Shown here: positions 1 to 11,712 of the stretch, piece after piece
How positions within the stretch are numbered: the stretch's first letter is position 1
Layout: the number at the start of each line of letters is the position of its first letter
NCBI RefSeq assembly: GCF_000715075.1
Contig: NC_134097.1
Coordinates: forward strand, 129,392,997-129,456,996
Direction: 5' to 3'
Length of the DNA: 64,000 nucleotides
Origin: Nicotiana tabacum
Lineage: Eukaryota > Streptophyta > Magnoliopsida > Solanales > Solanaceae
Position numbers and translations under genes: made by a program
The notes under the pieces: model-generated
What the model saw: only the letters and a program-made list of their open reading frames with translations
The model's database searches: none
Told to the model about the DNA's origin: nothing

Positions 1-70
1 TGCGTGGGTAAACATGTAAAAATGAAAACTGCAGAAGGTTGAAAAACCGCACAGAGTTTGTCTAAAATAC

Positions 71-3000
71 CTCCTTTGTAAAATTTGCTGGAGAAATTTT
101 CTTTAGAGAATTTACACGTCTTTCAGACTGGGACTTCCTTAAGTTCGAAATGCAGCTTTCATACACATCCATGAGTTTTCCTACAGTCATCTGTTGTGGT
201 AGCAGAAAAGTTACATTTTGGAACATTCTCATATGTTGCCGTTAGAACAGAAAGACATTGTCTTAGACTTCATAGGAACGGGCTTACATTTTCCTTTGTC
301 GCTTCACCTCGCTCAACTGATGAGATTTGACTGGGCTTTTCGTATGAGCTGTTGTTCTGAAGTTTGGGCGAAAACAAGGATTAAAGTCATAGATCAGTAT
401 GATATTCGAACAGGCACTTAAAGCCGATAGATCTATTTATGATCATATTTCAAGAGAGACAGAAAGCTTACATGGTGATAAGTGTTATCAAAATCAGATT
501 CTAGCAGTGAAGATCTCTGTTCTGCGCACAACCAGATGATGTAATCATCAAAACTACAACTTAGTAAATGTCCAACTTGAATAACACTTGATTCTAGCAG
601 AAAATAGGTCATTCTTGAGAAATCAGTTGTTGAAACATTTCTATAAACTCAACTTTTGAAACATTTCTATTTTTTTTTATAAGGAACTTTTGAAACATTT
701 CTATAAACTCAACTTCTAATTCTGACCAATTTTGGAATTTTTGATGAAGCAATAAGAAAAAAATGGGACCACCAAAATAGGCCTCTCGTAAGGTGGAAGC
801 TTACAAGACGGGTTCAATAACCCACCCCATCAAAAACAAAAATAAATAGAAAAAAGAAGTGTATAGCTGAGCGTCTGCTAGTGTGTTCAAACTGATTTTC
901 ATCCAACCATTGACTGTTACATGATACCCGTAGAAGAAAACAGGAATATTCCTAGCCAAGGCATCAATTCGGTAAAACAAGTAGCTTCTAAACTGACCTG
1001 AATTGTTGTTAGCAGCATGATCTCCATGTGATCTAGAACCAGTGAACTGTGAAATTGCCTGAGTACCGACTACATTTGCAAACATGGTGGCTGATTCCTT
1101 GTGGTTTTCTGTGAGTCCAACATACAACATATCATCCAACCTCTTCTGCAAGAATTTACAAGTAATTTCAACCATCATCAAGAGGGGATATAGCAGAGTA
1201 TAGTACCCAGAGTCAAACTTAATTTAGCGTGGCTTGATTACCTTTGCAACCTTCAACACATATTCTCCAAGAGACTGATACTTCAGTACACAGTGACGAA
1301 CGTCATGTGCCTCTGTCAGATAAGAGTTGTTTGTAAGTCCCGCGACCTATAAATTAGACACTATCAGGCAGTTGAAACAACTTCAAGAGCATTTCCTTTG
1401 GGTCGGGAGAAGAGACACCCGGGTGAGGGACTGAGAGGGGAGGGGTTGTGAGCAAGAAAGAATTAGGAGTTCCTTTTCTTCCTATCCTTCAGAAATCAAC
1501 AACAAAATTTTAATTATGCTATTGCTGCCACACTCGTTAGACACAAGGAATATTGCATGCATACAAGTATAATCAACTTTATCCCAGGTTACAAGATTAT
1601 CTAATCTCACTAAACTTGTATGGTACATTTGCTTATAAGAGAAGATTGTTTTAGTTCAAACTGATGATGTGGACATTTAATCTTGAGGGAACAGTCCCTA
1701 GCTTATTCTATATCACAGTGGACAAATATGCCATCGTAGCTGAAAAGCTTAAAATGTGGATATCGAACAGTGGTGGGTGCTACATTGATTTGGACGTCTT
1801 TGGCTCTCACGTGGATATTGCAAAAATAAAGAAAAAAAAGAGTGTTTGATGGGTGGAAAGTACTTTTTCACATATTAGGGAAAATTATTTTGTTCCGTAA
1901 ATCTTTGGGGCTCCATGAGGTTCCAATTAGTATAGATGAGGGTGTTATTGGTTAAAACCATATTTTTATGTAAGCTCTCCCCTTTTATATCCACTTATAT
2001 GCCAGGAATATCAATAAATTATTATTTTATCAGAAGAGAAGATAGCCTACAAGAATGGGGTCTGCCACCTTGTAGGATACACAAATTAGCAGTCACAAGT
2101 TCTTCACAACAGAGGCAGAAAAAATAAAAAGAAAACCATCCTCCATCGCTCTTGAATAGCAGTAATGTTATTTTTTTCTTTTCTTTTTATCCATTCTCTA
2201 AGAAAAGAATCCCTCCTTTGCTACACCCAAAGAAATGAAAAGGAGCCTCGTCTTATATCACTGTTGCTTCTCCTTTTTTGCATTAATTGAATAATCTGTT
2301 TTGTGAAACATTTTCAAAAAATATAAAATTGTTAAAGCAAGAGACTATTTCATGATACAGCATATAGCACGCAAGGCAGTATCTGAGGCTGGTCTAGCGC
2401 CACATATTCGAGGTTTAAAACAATTCGCAGTTTCATTGCAGTTTGCCAATGTTTTCTGAAAAGAACGAAAGAGAAAAGAAAAGGAATCCCACTGCAGTTC
2501 CAGTAACAGTTAAACAACAATTAACCAATCAAGCAGAAGAAAAACTTGAAAATTATAGTAAAATACCATAAGCATGTTGTGCACAACCTTCCCCGAAAAA
2601 TTCCGAGTTGGATCCCTAATTTAAGCTTTTGTACAACTCCAAACAATAGATTGCAGAAAACAAAAAAGAGGTCGCACGGTTTCAAATTGTAACTGCAAAA
2701 ACAGGCAATAATACCTGAAACGTGGCTCCATTGTGAATGATGTCCCGAGCAATAGGGTTGTTGATATATTCATGTAGAGGCATCACCATCTCCTCCATAT
2801 CATATGGATTAGTGCTTGCAACAACAGAATTGCCCTTTTGCTTTCTTGCTTCCCTCTGCAGTCCAGAGGATATGCAACATATTAATGCTTAAGCAAGTCA
2901 AATTCATACTGCCACGGAGAAATGCATGACAGAAGTTCCCGTAGCATGCTATCAACATTTGGCATTGATAGAGTCAGAATAGATTTTGAGGAGGAGGAAG

Positions 3001-4783
3001 GGAAACCAGATAAGACAATTATACTTTCAGGTTAATAAGTTTGGCTGAATACATTTTAAGATGTATATGCAAATTGTTGCTTAGATAGTAAAACTTGCTG
3101 GACAAGATGATGAATCGACAAATGCTGTTAAAAAGACATACTCGAGCAAATAGATCTTCTCTCATCCAAGGGACCAAGTACTTCCATGGCCAAATATCTA
3201 GAGTGCTTATTGTATTTTTCGAACGCAGCCGTCCAGACATTCTAGTGGCAGACGTTAAGTTAGGGTGCACCAAGAACCTAGCTGCTACCTCCACAGAAAA
3301 CTCATAAGCACTAAAAACACGGTCAATTGGATTTCTAAGGATTGTCACCACAGAAGTTTCATCCTTGGGAAGTTTGGACATCATGCTGTAGTCATTGTGA
3401 GTAACCAACAAGCGGCATTTTGGTTTTCTGCACCAGCAAAAAAAAAAAAAGTAGTAATATTGAGAGCAACTATTAATAAATTTCCTGAACTGGAAAAGGT
3501 AAAAAAAAGTAGGAAGCAGAGAAACAAATTGTACAGTAGAGCTAATCCAAATTGCTTCTCTGTTACTATATGTTACGATAGGAAGACTGGCTGAAGTAAA
3601 AGCAGAGAGATTTAGTGTTGCACACTTCAAAATGATTGATATAATAGCTTCTATCTCGGATGCTTTCAAAACAACCAGACCTTATAAAAGATCTGTACTT
3701 TAATTCGGTAATCCATTTATTTCTTCTCAATAAACCTAAATACTATGATGCCTCTAATGCTCCCATTAACTCTAACTTTTAAATACACAAGTAGGAGTAA
3801 CACAAAGAATCAAATGGGTAGAAGTGACCTTATCGTCAACAATGTCTACCTTTTCTAAGACAGCAACATTAGCAGTCAATATCAGAGGTTCTATACTGGA
3901 CTGCCTAATGCAATTTGTCATTTCAACTAAAGTTATAGGTTTGCTTAGGTGCCTTCTTATAGCTTCGGATTAACATCCTAAAAACTTTGAAAATAGTAAT
4001 ATTTAATGTTTCCTAACGATTTAATGCTAAAGGATGAAAAAATCTATTACCTTGGATCAATCCTTAACTTGTCATAAGAACGTGGACACTCCAATGAACT
4101 GGCATAAAGCTTTTTAAGAAAACTGCAAACACGATAAATATAAATTGTTAGCTAATATTCAGATCATAGTATGAAATGTTTAGAAGCAGTTCTATTCCTC
4201 ATCTATGTCAAAGGGAAAGGAATTTATCGATGGAAACTGTTTTTACCAATGAAAATATGTTCGCCCTCCAGTCCTGGGGACATGAAGAAAAAAGAGCAAG
4301 TTCTGCAAGACATGTTTGTCATCTTTGACTTCCAAGTCAAGTGAAGAAGACGCCCACTGTTTGACAATGTGTTCACACCGATTGAAGCCATCTTTGCTTT
4401 CAGATGCCTTTGATATGGTAGAAACTGGGCACCAAACAACATTATCAATTTCCAGATAAATATAAATTCCCATTCCTCTAAAAAGAGCTCCATCACATGC
4501 TTATCAGCAAATCTTATGTACATATGAATTGTATCCATAATGCTTCGCTTACAACATAAATAGCATTCACATGTAACTTCCAGAAAGAAAAAAAAACAAG
4601 GACCAATATCATCTTCATGACTATATATAAATCATCAGTATCATGAAACATCTAGATTTTGATTAGAGCTATAATATAAATTTCCAGGACGAAAACTTTT
4701 AAATCACAAGAAGGCCTCAAGAAATTACAAGCCATCACCTTTTTCCAAGAGTCAAACTTTAAGCTAATTGCTTCGATCGATCG

Positions 4784-4827
<44 letters not shown>

Positions 4828-5154
4828 GCTGTTTAACTTCGCTAAACATATCAGAGGCTCAAAGACTCAATTAGCTTCTTTAACAAACATGTTCTCCAAA
4901 CCCCAAGAAAAAAAGGGAAATCAAGAAATGAATGTCCTTGCAATACTAGAAATAAACAAACAGGGTATAGTTTAAACAAGTAGATAGTGAGAAACATACA
5001 TGTCTTAAGGAGAAAAATAGCTAAATTTCCTTCAAACCAAAATCTTTCATTCATAACATATAGTACAACGAATAAGCAATAAATAAAGAGACATACCCAA
5101 GAGCAAAAACACCAGGATCACAAGAACGTCAAACTTATCACCTATTTGCCTCAT
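71..5154 (-). CDS. TPST: Tyrosylprotein sulfotransferase, 3'-truncated by window edge (9 coding exons seen)
   Basis: Plant TPST is a Golgi enzyme that transfers sulfate from PAPS to tyrosines of secreted peptides such as PSK, PSY and RGF/GLV; it resembles heparan sulfate 6-O-sulfotransferases rather than animal TPSTs. Exons read on the minus strand: 5154-5097, 4475-4247, 4122-4051, 3427-3142, 2855-2715, 1346-1242, 1145-998, 521-472, 190-71. Together they give 1209 bases, 403 codons, with phase kept at every GT-AG junction. Seen: a hydrophobic leader (about residues 7-20), the 5'-phosphosulfate loop FLHVPRTGGRTYFH (about 82-95), the 3'-phosphate motif RNPIDRVFSAY (about 151-161), then the conserved YEFSVEVAARFLVHPNLTSA and STLDIWPWKYLVPWMREDLF blocks. 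The start at 5154 is the first ATG in its exon; the frame is also open upstream of it. The C-terminal part, where the family has a membrane anchor, lies beyond position 1. Recognition is firm; exact exon edges are inferred. Confidence 0.93.
1347..2714 (-). other. TPST intron, 1.37 kb; other long TPST introns noted
   Basis: This is AT-rich intron sequence between the exons that encode the NGATFQ end and the AGLTNNSYLTE start. I see no coding potential or recognisable element in it; the short plus-strand ORFs here have no family features. The same holds for the TPST introns at 522-997, 3428-4050 and 4476-5096, apart from the microsatellite in the last one. Confidence 0.8.
4773..4822. repeat. 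Compound microsatellite (ATCG)n-(GA)n in a TPST intron
   Basis: Several ATCG units run straight into about 17 GA units, inside the first intron after the TPST start exon. It reads as CT repeats in the transcript. Confidence 0.95.
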
Positions 5155-5197
5155 TCCCACCTCCAATCTTTCCCAAAAGTCAAACTGAAAATAAAGA

Positions 5198-6700
5198 AAC
5201 AAAGTAAAGATTCAAAATTCAGCACTTTTAACTGCTATAAATGGACATTAGTACATATTGTAACACCCATCCAATTATATAATCGCCAATAAAAGGAGGG
5301 GAGGCGCGACCTTCAACATTCAACTAGCTGAATCAGCATATACATAATATGTACACACACAAAAAAAAATTCAAGAATCGTATAATTAAAACTTCAGCAC
5401 TTTCAACTGTGATAAACGCACACTAGTCCAAATTATAACACCCGCCCAAGTATAAAATCACCAATACGGGGGGGGGGGGGGGGGACAGGGGATCCATTAA
5501 CATTCAACTAGCTGAATTTACAGGGCATACACATATAGCACATACACTCATTCAAGAATCCAAGTAAAGATTCAAACTTCAGCACTTTCAACCGTGATAA
5601 ATGGACATTAGTCCATATTTTAACACCCACCCATGTATAAAAACACCAAAAATTGTGGGTGGGGGGGGGGGGGGCAGGGCAAACAGTAAACATTCAACTA
5701 GTTGAATTTACAGGGCATACACATATAGCACATACACTCATTCAAGAATCCAAGTAAAGATTCAAACTTCAGCACTTTCAACCGTGATAAATGGACATTA
5801 GTCCATATTTTAACACCCACCCATGTATAAAAACACCAAAAATTGTGGGGGGGGGGGGGCATAAAATTGAACTAGTTGAATTTACAGGGCATACACATAT
5901 AGCACATACACTCATTCAAGAATCCAAGTAAAGATTCAAACTTCAGCACTTTCAACCGTGATAAATGGACATTAGTCCATATTTTAACACCCACTCATGA
6001 ATAAACAAGGAAATTTGGGGGGTGGGGGGTGGGGTGTTAGAACCTCTTACATTCAACAAGCTGAATTCACAGCGCATATAACATAATAAAATAACACTCA
6101 TAACTATTCCAGAATCCAAGTAAAGATTCAAGCTTTAACATTTTAAACCGTGAAAAATGATCAGTTATCGAAATTTAACACCCACCCATCTATGAAAACA
6201 CATCCAGAACTTGAAAGTTTTTTCTTTCTTTCTTTTCTCTGTAGGGGTGGGGGGTGGGTGGGGAGTGACCTTTAGCATTCATCTAGCTGAATTCACTGGG
6301 CATATACACAATACACAAACATTCGTACTAGCATTTTTAACCGTGAAAAATGAGCACTTTTCCAAATTTAACACCCACCCATCTACCAAAACACCAGTCA
6401 CAAGTCACAATTAGAAAGTATTTTCGGGGGGGGGGGGGGAGGGGGGAGGACCTTTAACATACAACTAGCTGAATTCACAGGGCAAATACTCAATACTATT
6501 TAAGAATCCCAGTAAAATCAACCTTTAACAGTGGAAAATGAACGCTTATCCAAAATAAACGCCCACCCATCTATCAAAACACCAATCACAACGTAAAAAT
6601 CTTTTTTTCTCCTTGTTTCCCTGTGTAGGTGTGTGAGGGGGGTGGGGGTTAATTACCTTTTAAAATCCAACGAGCTGAAATCCACTCTCTCACACACACA
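5198..6700. repeat. Degenerate tandem repeat, unit about 175-195 bp, with poly-G tracts
   Basis: About eight imperfect copies lie in the intron between the putative TPST leader and the start exon. Each copy holds, in order, AAGTAAAGATTCAAACTTC, CAACCGTGATAAATGGAC, TTTTAACACCCACCCAT, a run of G of variable length, and CATTCAACTAGCTGAATT. Copies begin near 5198, 5372, 5567, 5751, 5927, 6116, 6320 and 6505. The middle copies (5567-5990) are nearly identical and the outer ones are diverged, which suggests recent local expansion. G tracts lie at about 5468-5484, 5657-5674, 5847-5859, 6016-6034, 6240-6263, 6426-6447 and 6636-6648. On the transcribed strand these are C runs. Confidence 0.92.
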
Positions 6701-6879
6701 GACAACACAAAAAAACACACATATATATATATAAGGGGAATGCATGAAAGAAAGAGAATTGAGAAAAAAAATGGGGCTAGCCTGTTTATGGAATTTCGAG
6801 ATCTCGTGCTCATAAATATGCACAAAACCAGACAAAACTCCTCCACAATCAGGAATTGAGGGGTGCTGGGGTCCACTTC

Positions 6880-6960
6880 GCCGCCGGTAACCTCTCCGAT
6901 CGGAGAAGTATCCGGAATCTAACCACCGAGCTTTTCCCTGGAAAATTCGAAACACTGTTT
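6880..6960 (-). other. Candidate 5' leader exon of TPST
   Basis: This is GC-richer sequence than its surroundings, lying just upstream of the TPST tandem-repeat intron. On the minus strand a possible donor follows CGGAGAG near 6893. A good acceptor (TTATTTTCAG, next to 5186) precedes the exon that carries the TPST start codon. Joining the two gives an early stop in the upstream frame, so this would be untranslated leader. This is inference from composition and splice motifs only. Confidence 0.35.
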
Positions 6961-7254
6961 CGCTGATCAGTGTGATGTGATTTTTGTGTTTTTCTTAATT
7001 AATAGTAATACAGAAAATGAAGAAGGTCAAAGTCAAAAAGACATTTATATGAAAAATATTTTACTGATATTTAATTATTGAGTGAAAATATTTTTTGAAA
7101 AGAAATTACTATGTTAGAGTTATTAATAATAATAATAATAATAATAGTTGTAATAGTAAAAATACTCTCTCGAACCACGGTAGTGACAAACTTTAGATTA
7201 TTTTTTCGGGTATTTATTATTTTTCTGGAATACAAATATAGGATAAATTTGTAA
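6961..7254. other. AT-rich spacer upstream of TPST with a (TAA)n microsatellite
   Basis: This should include the TPST promoter, as it lies immediately upstream of the putative leader. A short TAA/AAT repeat sits at about 7124-7146. I cannot assign specific promoter boxes. Confidence 0.5.
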
Positions 7255-8679
7255 AGTTCATTAACAATTATAGTAATATATATATAAGAGGGACAAAGAA
7301 TGCTGACTTGGCACCTCTTATAGACTAGGAAAGGTATTTATTTAATTTCTTAATTTTTTGGGTTTTTCTTCTATTTATGTGTTATATTAAAAAACCCAAA
7401 AGACATGACTCCTCATTAAACATTATCCTTTCGTATCAATTACAAACTTATCATTTCACATCAGTTACAAACCTTTATGTGGTATATTAAAAAATTAAAA
7501 AACTGAAAAGACATGATCTTAATTAAACATCATAATTCCATTTCAGTTACAAACATTTTCACTTATAATTGCTCTTATTCCAATCCTATAAATTCAACTT
7601 TCTTTCTAACTATTTTTGTTCGTAGGTGAAGTTCAACTATGACAAGGTGGAGTAATGCTTCTGTTTAATTAAGCTTCTATTTTCTTGTAACTATTTTAAT
7701 GGGTGTTGGTTGTTCAACGTAGTACTTTTTTCGTTTATATATTTCATTTGCTTTAAAATTGGTCTGTTGTTATATTGTAATCTCTAACAATCTTTATGAA
7801 AGAAAATATGTATGTTATTATTTGTGTTTCTCTGATTTCAGGATGATTTCAAATTTTGAGAGTTACGTTAGTATCATTAGTGTCGACTTTGTAAGTGAGT
7901 CATTCCACTGTCTATAATTTAAAGCCTCATTTAGTAATGGTTCAAAAATATATTAGATATAATTAACTTTTTTTCTTGATAATCTAAACAATTGAACATG
8001 ATGCAAAAACCTTTACTTCTGTTAGACTGACGTGTAGTTACATTGTACATAATGTTTACCAATCTTTATGGAAGAAAACAGGTTTTTTTTTTTTTTTTTT
8101 TGGTTTTTTTTTGGGTTATTTGTATTTCTTTGGTTTCATGATGTTTCAAATCTTGAGAATTGCATTAGTACCATACACAGTATTAATTTTGTAGGTTAAA
8201 AATATGTACCTACTTAAATTAAAGAATATTATGTATATAAATAAGTTTTCACACTTACACTATACACAGAAATAATGCAAAGAATTAATTATATGAGAAA
8301 TAAAAATACAATATTTTTATGAAACATAGACAATTTTTCAAATAGAAAACTATGTAAAATTGTTAAATCAAAGAAAATAATATTTTAGTAATTTTTTCTC
8401 AAAATAAAATAAAGTGTTGAACGTATATTTGCAACTAAAGGGCTCAATTTTTTTTATTTATATACTTAAGAGATAGGAAAAGATGATTGTTTCATATTTT
8501 AATCAAGTGACTCATACGTGACTATGTGATGATAAAATATTTTTTACAATTTGCTTAACCACATACATTTTTGATATTATGAATGTGTAGGAAATTTCAA
8601 TTTTAATTTGATAATTCAGCTAAAGTTTTTACTTCTCAGATATTTTTTACAATCGCGCGAAGCGCGATCAGTTAACTAG
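7255..8679 (+). mobile_element. Helitron-like element; 3' end clear, 5' end uncertain
   Basis: The 3' end is typical of plant Helitrons: a perfect 7-bp GC-rich hairpin (arms 8652-8658 and 8662-8668, loop GAA), a 7-base spacer, then CTAG at 8676-8679 followed by T. The interior is AT-rich, has no ORF and contains no Rep/helicase, so it would be non-autonomous. The 5' boundary is a guess near the AT run at 7257-7290, where no clean TC terminus after an A can be pinned down. Confidence 0.55.
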
Positions 8680-9562
8680 TGAAGTTATAATTTTAGATAA
8701 TTAGAAGGAAATGAATTATTTGAAAATTAACTTTTTCACTTTTGATGAAGAAAGTGTTATTTAAAATATTAGATAATGAGTGCCTCGTGAAAAATATTTC
8801 TGATGTTACGTTCAATCTACGATTTAGTACAAAAATGTTTACGTTTTAAATATTTATGGTAATATTTTTTACGTTTCAAACAATTTTGGAAATACAGACC
8901 CTTAGCCATAAAATGGTAAAATCCTAAAAAAGAAATTCGAACTAGCAGTGGACTTTTACTTTTAAGTCTTAACTGTTCGTTTTAGACTAGCAGTAGTGGA
9001 ATCCACCACCACTTTTGCACTTGCACTTGGTGGAGTATTCTTCTTTTTTTAAGGCATCTTTTTAGTGTTTGCTTTTTAAAATTTATTTTTCAATAAATAA
9101 AGTTTACCATTAATAAATTGGAAAAGTAATCCTTGACTCGGATTATTCAAGAGTTGGATGTGTACAACTTTAATTTTGTCCTTAATACTCTTTCCCTTCT
9201 TTTCTTTTCTTCTCTGACTTGTAAAACTTTTATGCATACATATTTTTTTTGTAATTTAACATGTGGTATTTATTACAGCATTATGTATCCCTTTTTTGGA
9301 CAACCTACACATTTGGTCAATCGTTTAAAAATAATTATATATCAAAATATGTATATTATGCATTACTATACGAAAGGTATATAATTGTGGGTTATTATTT
9401 TTTGAGAACGTCTATACCGTAGTTTTTCCTTTTTTGGGTTGCAGTATTGATTAGCTCTATAGAAATTTCATAATTTAGCAACGCGTTAAAGAATATTGTA
9501 TTTGTAGCATTTTAGGATTGAAAATGGAAGTCCTCGTTCACTTTTTACTACTAAAGTTATTA
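8680..9562. other. AT-rich intergenic spacer
   Basis: No gene or clear element was recognised. There is a short inverted pair of TAGCAGTGG / CCACCACCA-like segments near 8943-9015. The ORF at 9133-9384 is low-complexity and has no family features. Confidence 0.6.
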
Positions 9563-9825
9563 CTTCCTCCGGTTCACAATAAGTGACCAATTTGTTTTTA
9601 GCACGCCTATTAAGAAAATACTAAATTCTATATAAAAATGCCTACTATGACTAAACTACCCCTAATTAAACATTTAATTTGAGGAGTAAGAAAACTTTTT
9701 AGGGATATGTACATAACAGTTATTTTTTAAAAATAAATTGAATTCTTTCTTGATTACATAACTGGACACTTATTTTAAATCAAAATGAAAAAACAAATTG
9801 GTCACTTATTGTGAACCGGAGGGAG
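9563..9825. mobile_element. Stowaway-type MITE (Tc1/mariner), complete
   Basis: It has near-perfect terminal inverted repeats: left CTTCCTCCGGTTCACAATAA, right the reverse complement ending GTGAACCGGAGGGAG, each extending about 33 bp. TA lies on both sides (9561-9562 and 9826-9827), the expected target duplication. It is 263 bp and non-coding. Termini starting CTCCCTCCG are the Stowaway signature. Confidence 0.92.
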
Positions 9826-9945
9826 TATCTCTTTAAACTATCTGATCTTTTTATTTTGATCTCCATTTTGTGATAGTTTGTGCAACTCTTAACACGTTTG
9901 ATTCAATAAAGAAAGCAGAAGTGATTATAATGAGAGAACTTATTC

Positions 9946-10326
9946 GCAGCCGGTGCACTAAGCTCCCGTTATGTGTGGGGTCCGGGGAAGGGTCGGACCA
10001 TAAGGATCTATTGTACACAGTTTTACCCTGCATTCTGCAAGAGGCTGTTTCCACGGTTTGAACCCGTGACCTCCTGGTCACCTGTGGCGGACCCAGAATT
10101 TTGTGCAAGCGATTTCAATCTTAGAAGTACTTAACTTTAGTCGTAAAATAGTAGTTGTCAAGTGGGTTCAAATAAAATATTTATACAAAATTTACGCAAC
10201 TTTAATCGTAATTTATACAAATACATAATATTACTTTTTGATGAAGCGGATTCAATTAAACCCGCTTGCCACCACGTGCGTCCGCCACTGCTGATCACAC
10301 GACAACAACTTTATTAGTTACGGCGA
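9946..10326 (-). mobile_element. TS-type tRNA-derived SINE, interrupted by a MITE
   Basis: Read on the minus strand this is the Solanaceae TS SINE: a GCCGTAACTAATAAAGTTGT head with A-box-like sequence, a B-box-like GGGTTCAAACC, then the body ending in TTAGTGCACCGGCTG. Positions 10082-10290 are a later insertion. Recognition is from the characteristic body segments; a second copy lies at 22508-22659. Confidence 0.85.
10082..10290. mobile_element. hAT-like MITE nested in the TS SINE
   Basis: The element is 209 bp. It begins CTGTGGCGGAC and ends GTCCGCCACTG, inverted repeats of 11 bp with one mismatch. It is flanked by CTGGTCAC (10074-10081) and CTGATCAC (10291-10298), an 8-bp target duplication with one mismatch, as expected for hAT. 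The SINE reads through if the insert and one duplicate are removed. Confidence 0.85.
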
Positions 10327-10724
10327 TTGAACTTACTGATTCACTTTTAATATAGGAGGTATTTATCCTTCATCTCAAGTCTCAACACGTTTCATTATGT
10401 TCATATATGCCTCTCACATTCTATTTGTTCCACAAACTGATATAAAGAAATATGGCGGAATAATAAAAACTTTTTTGGCCATTAATTAGAGTTTCCGAAT
10501 TCAAGTTCTCGAATATAGTCCTCTTTGGGGCTTTCTACAACACAAATATGGATTAATGGGATCAATGTATTTCAAACACCAAATTATTAAACAAGAATAA
10601 CTACAACAGCGATGACACAAACTTAACTTTTATCCTTGTGGTTTTACTTCCCCTAAGTTTTGCATCTTTCCACTTTAACCATTTAACAAGAAAACGATTT
10701 TTAACATCATATAATAAACTCATT
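10327..10724. other. Intergenic spacer
   Basis: AT-rich sequence in which I recognise neither a gene nor an element. Confidence 0.55.
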
Positions 10725-10935
10725 TGGCACACTCATTAAAGAAATACGAACTTTTAGAGAAAAAAAATATTTATTAAATTAACCTTAATTAATTATTACC
10801 TTGACACATTGAAATATGTAAATAAGGGCAAATTTTGGAAAAACAAAATTAACTCCTTCTTGATAGTGTAAATAGACACTTATTTTGGGTCAAAATAAAA
10901 AGGTAAAATGGTCACTTATTATGGACTGAAAGGAG
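10725..10935. mobile_element. Stowaway MITE remnant lacking its left end
   Basis: The right half aligns by eye with the element at 9563-9825, for example TAAATAGACACTTATTTTGG and ATGGTCACTTATTATGGACT, and ends AAAGGAG followed by TA. The matching left terminal repeat is absent. Confidence 0.7.
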
Positions 10936-11712
10936 TAACTCCTAGTATATAAATCTACCTAATCTTAATAGACAAAGTTATCTTGGGGGCGTGAAAAATA
11001 GTAGATACTCAATAGATTAAATGAAGCGTCACTCAAATAAATAGATGGATCATCCTTTCCTGTCCTGGAGCTGGAAGTTGATCCCCGTTGCCCCTTTTGC
11101 CTCACAGAGTGCTTTCGGGAAGTTGTGCTCGACCGAAAGGGTAAGGGCAAGAATACTTATCATCCCGAACACCTCAAGTTATTAAAAGAAAAACAGGAAA
11201 AAGGCACTGAGGCATAGAAGTCTAAGCCCGATAACTCAAAAACCAAGACTAAAGGGCAGACATCCCCACATGTAGAGTTCCCTAGGGTCAAAACCATCCT
11301 TTACTTCTTTCATTGTTACTTCTCTAGAAGCTTTCCCCTTTGAGGCACATGCATTACATCATAAATCTCATTTCCCCAACACCACCATTTGGTTCTTTTC
11401 TTAAGAGAAAGCATTGAATTTAATAATGGAAAAGAAAGAAAAGCATGTTCCCACAATGGGGTTTACCAAAAACTAGAAAACAGCACAATTTTGTTGACTA
11501 TACAACAAACATTAATGCAGCACACTGCTGGTGTGGCTTTTGATTGAATCAAAGAATTGGACATTCACTAGTCACTTTACACCAGTTCTGTATTTTTATA
11601 TAAGGTGTCATTCATGTTTCCTGTGCAAATGAATAACCCTAGCTTCCTGTAAGCTTCTGGACTAATTACCTAGAAACTGAATGTATTAGAAATCAACTGA
11701 GATTATATAAGA
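10936..11712 (-). other. 3' flank of the EDR2-like gene
   Basis: This contains the untranslated 3' end and the spacer downstream of the EDR2-like stop codon. I cannot place the poly(A) site. The GC-richer stretch at 11050-11150 has no recognisable coding content. Confidence 0.5.

Noticed and set aside
3095..3594. Overlapping plus-strand ORFs
   Set aside because: They lie opposite the best-conserved TPST exon (3142-3427) and have no independent support.
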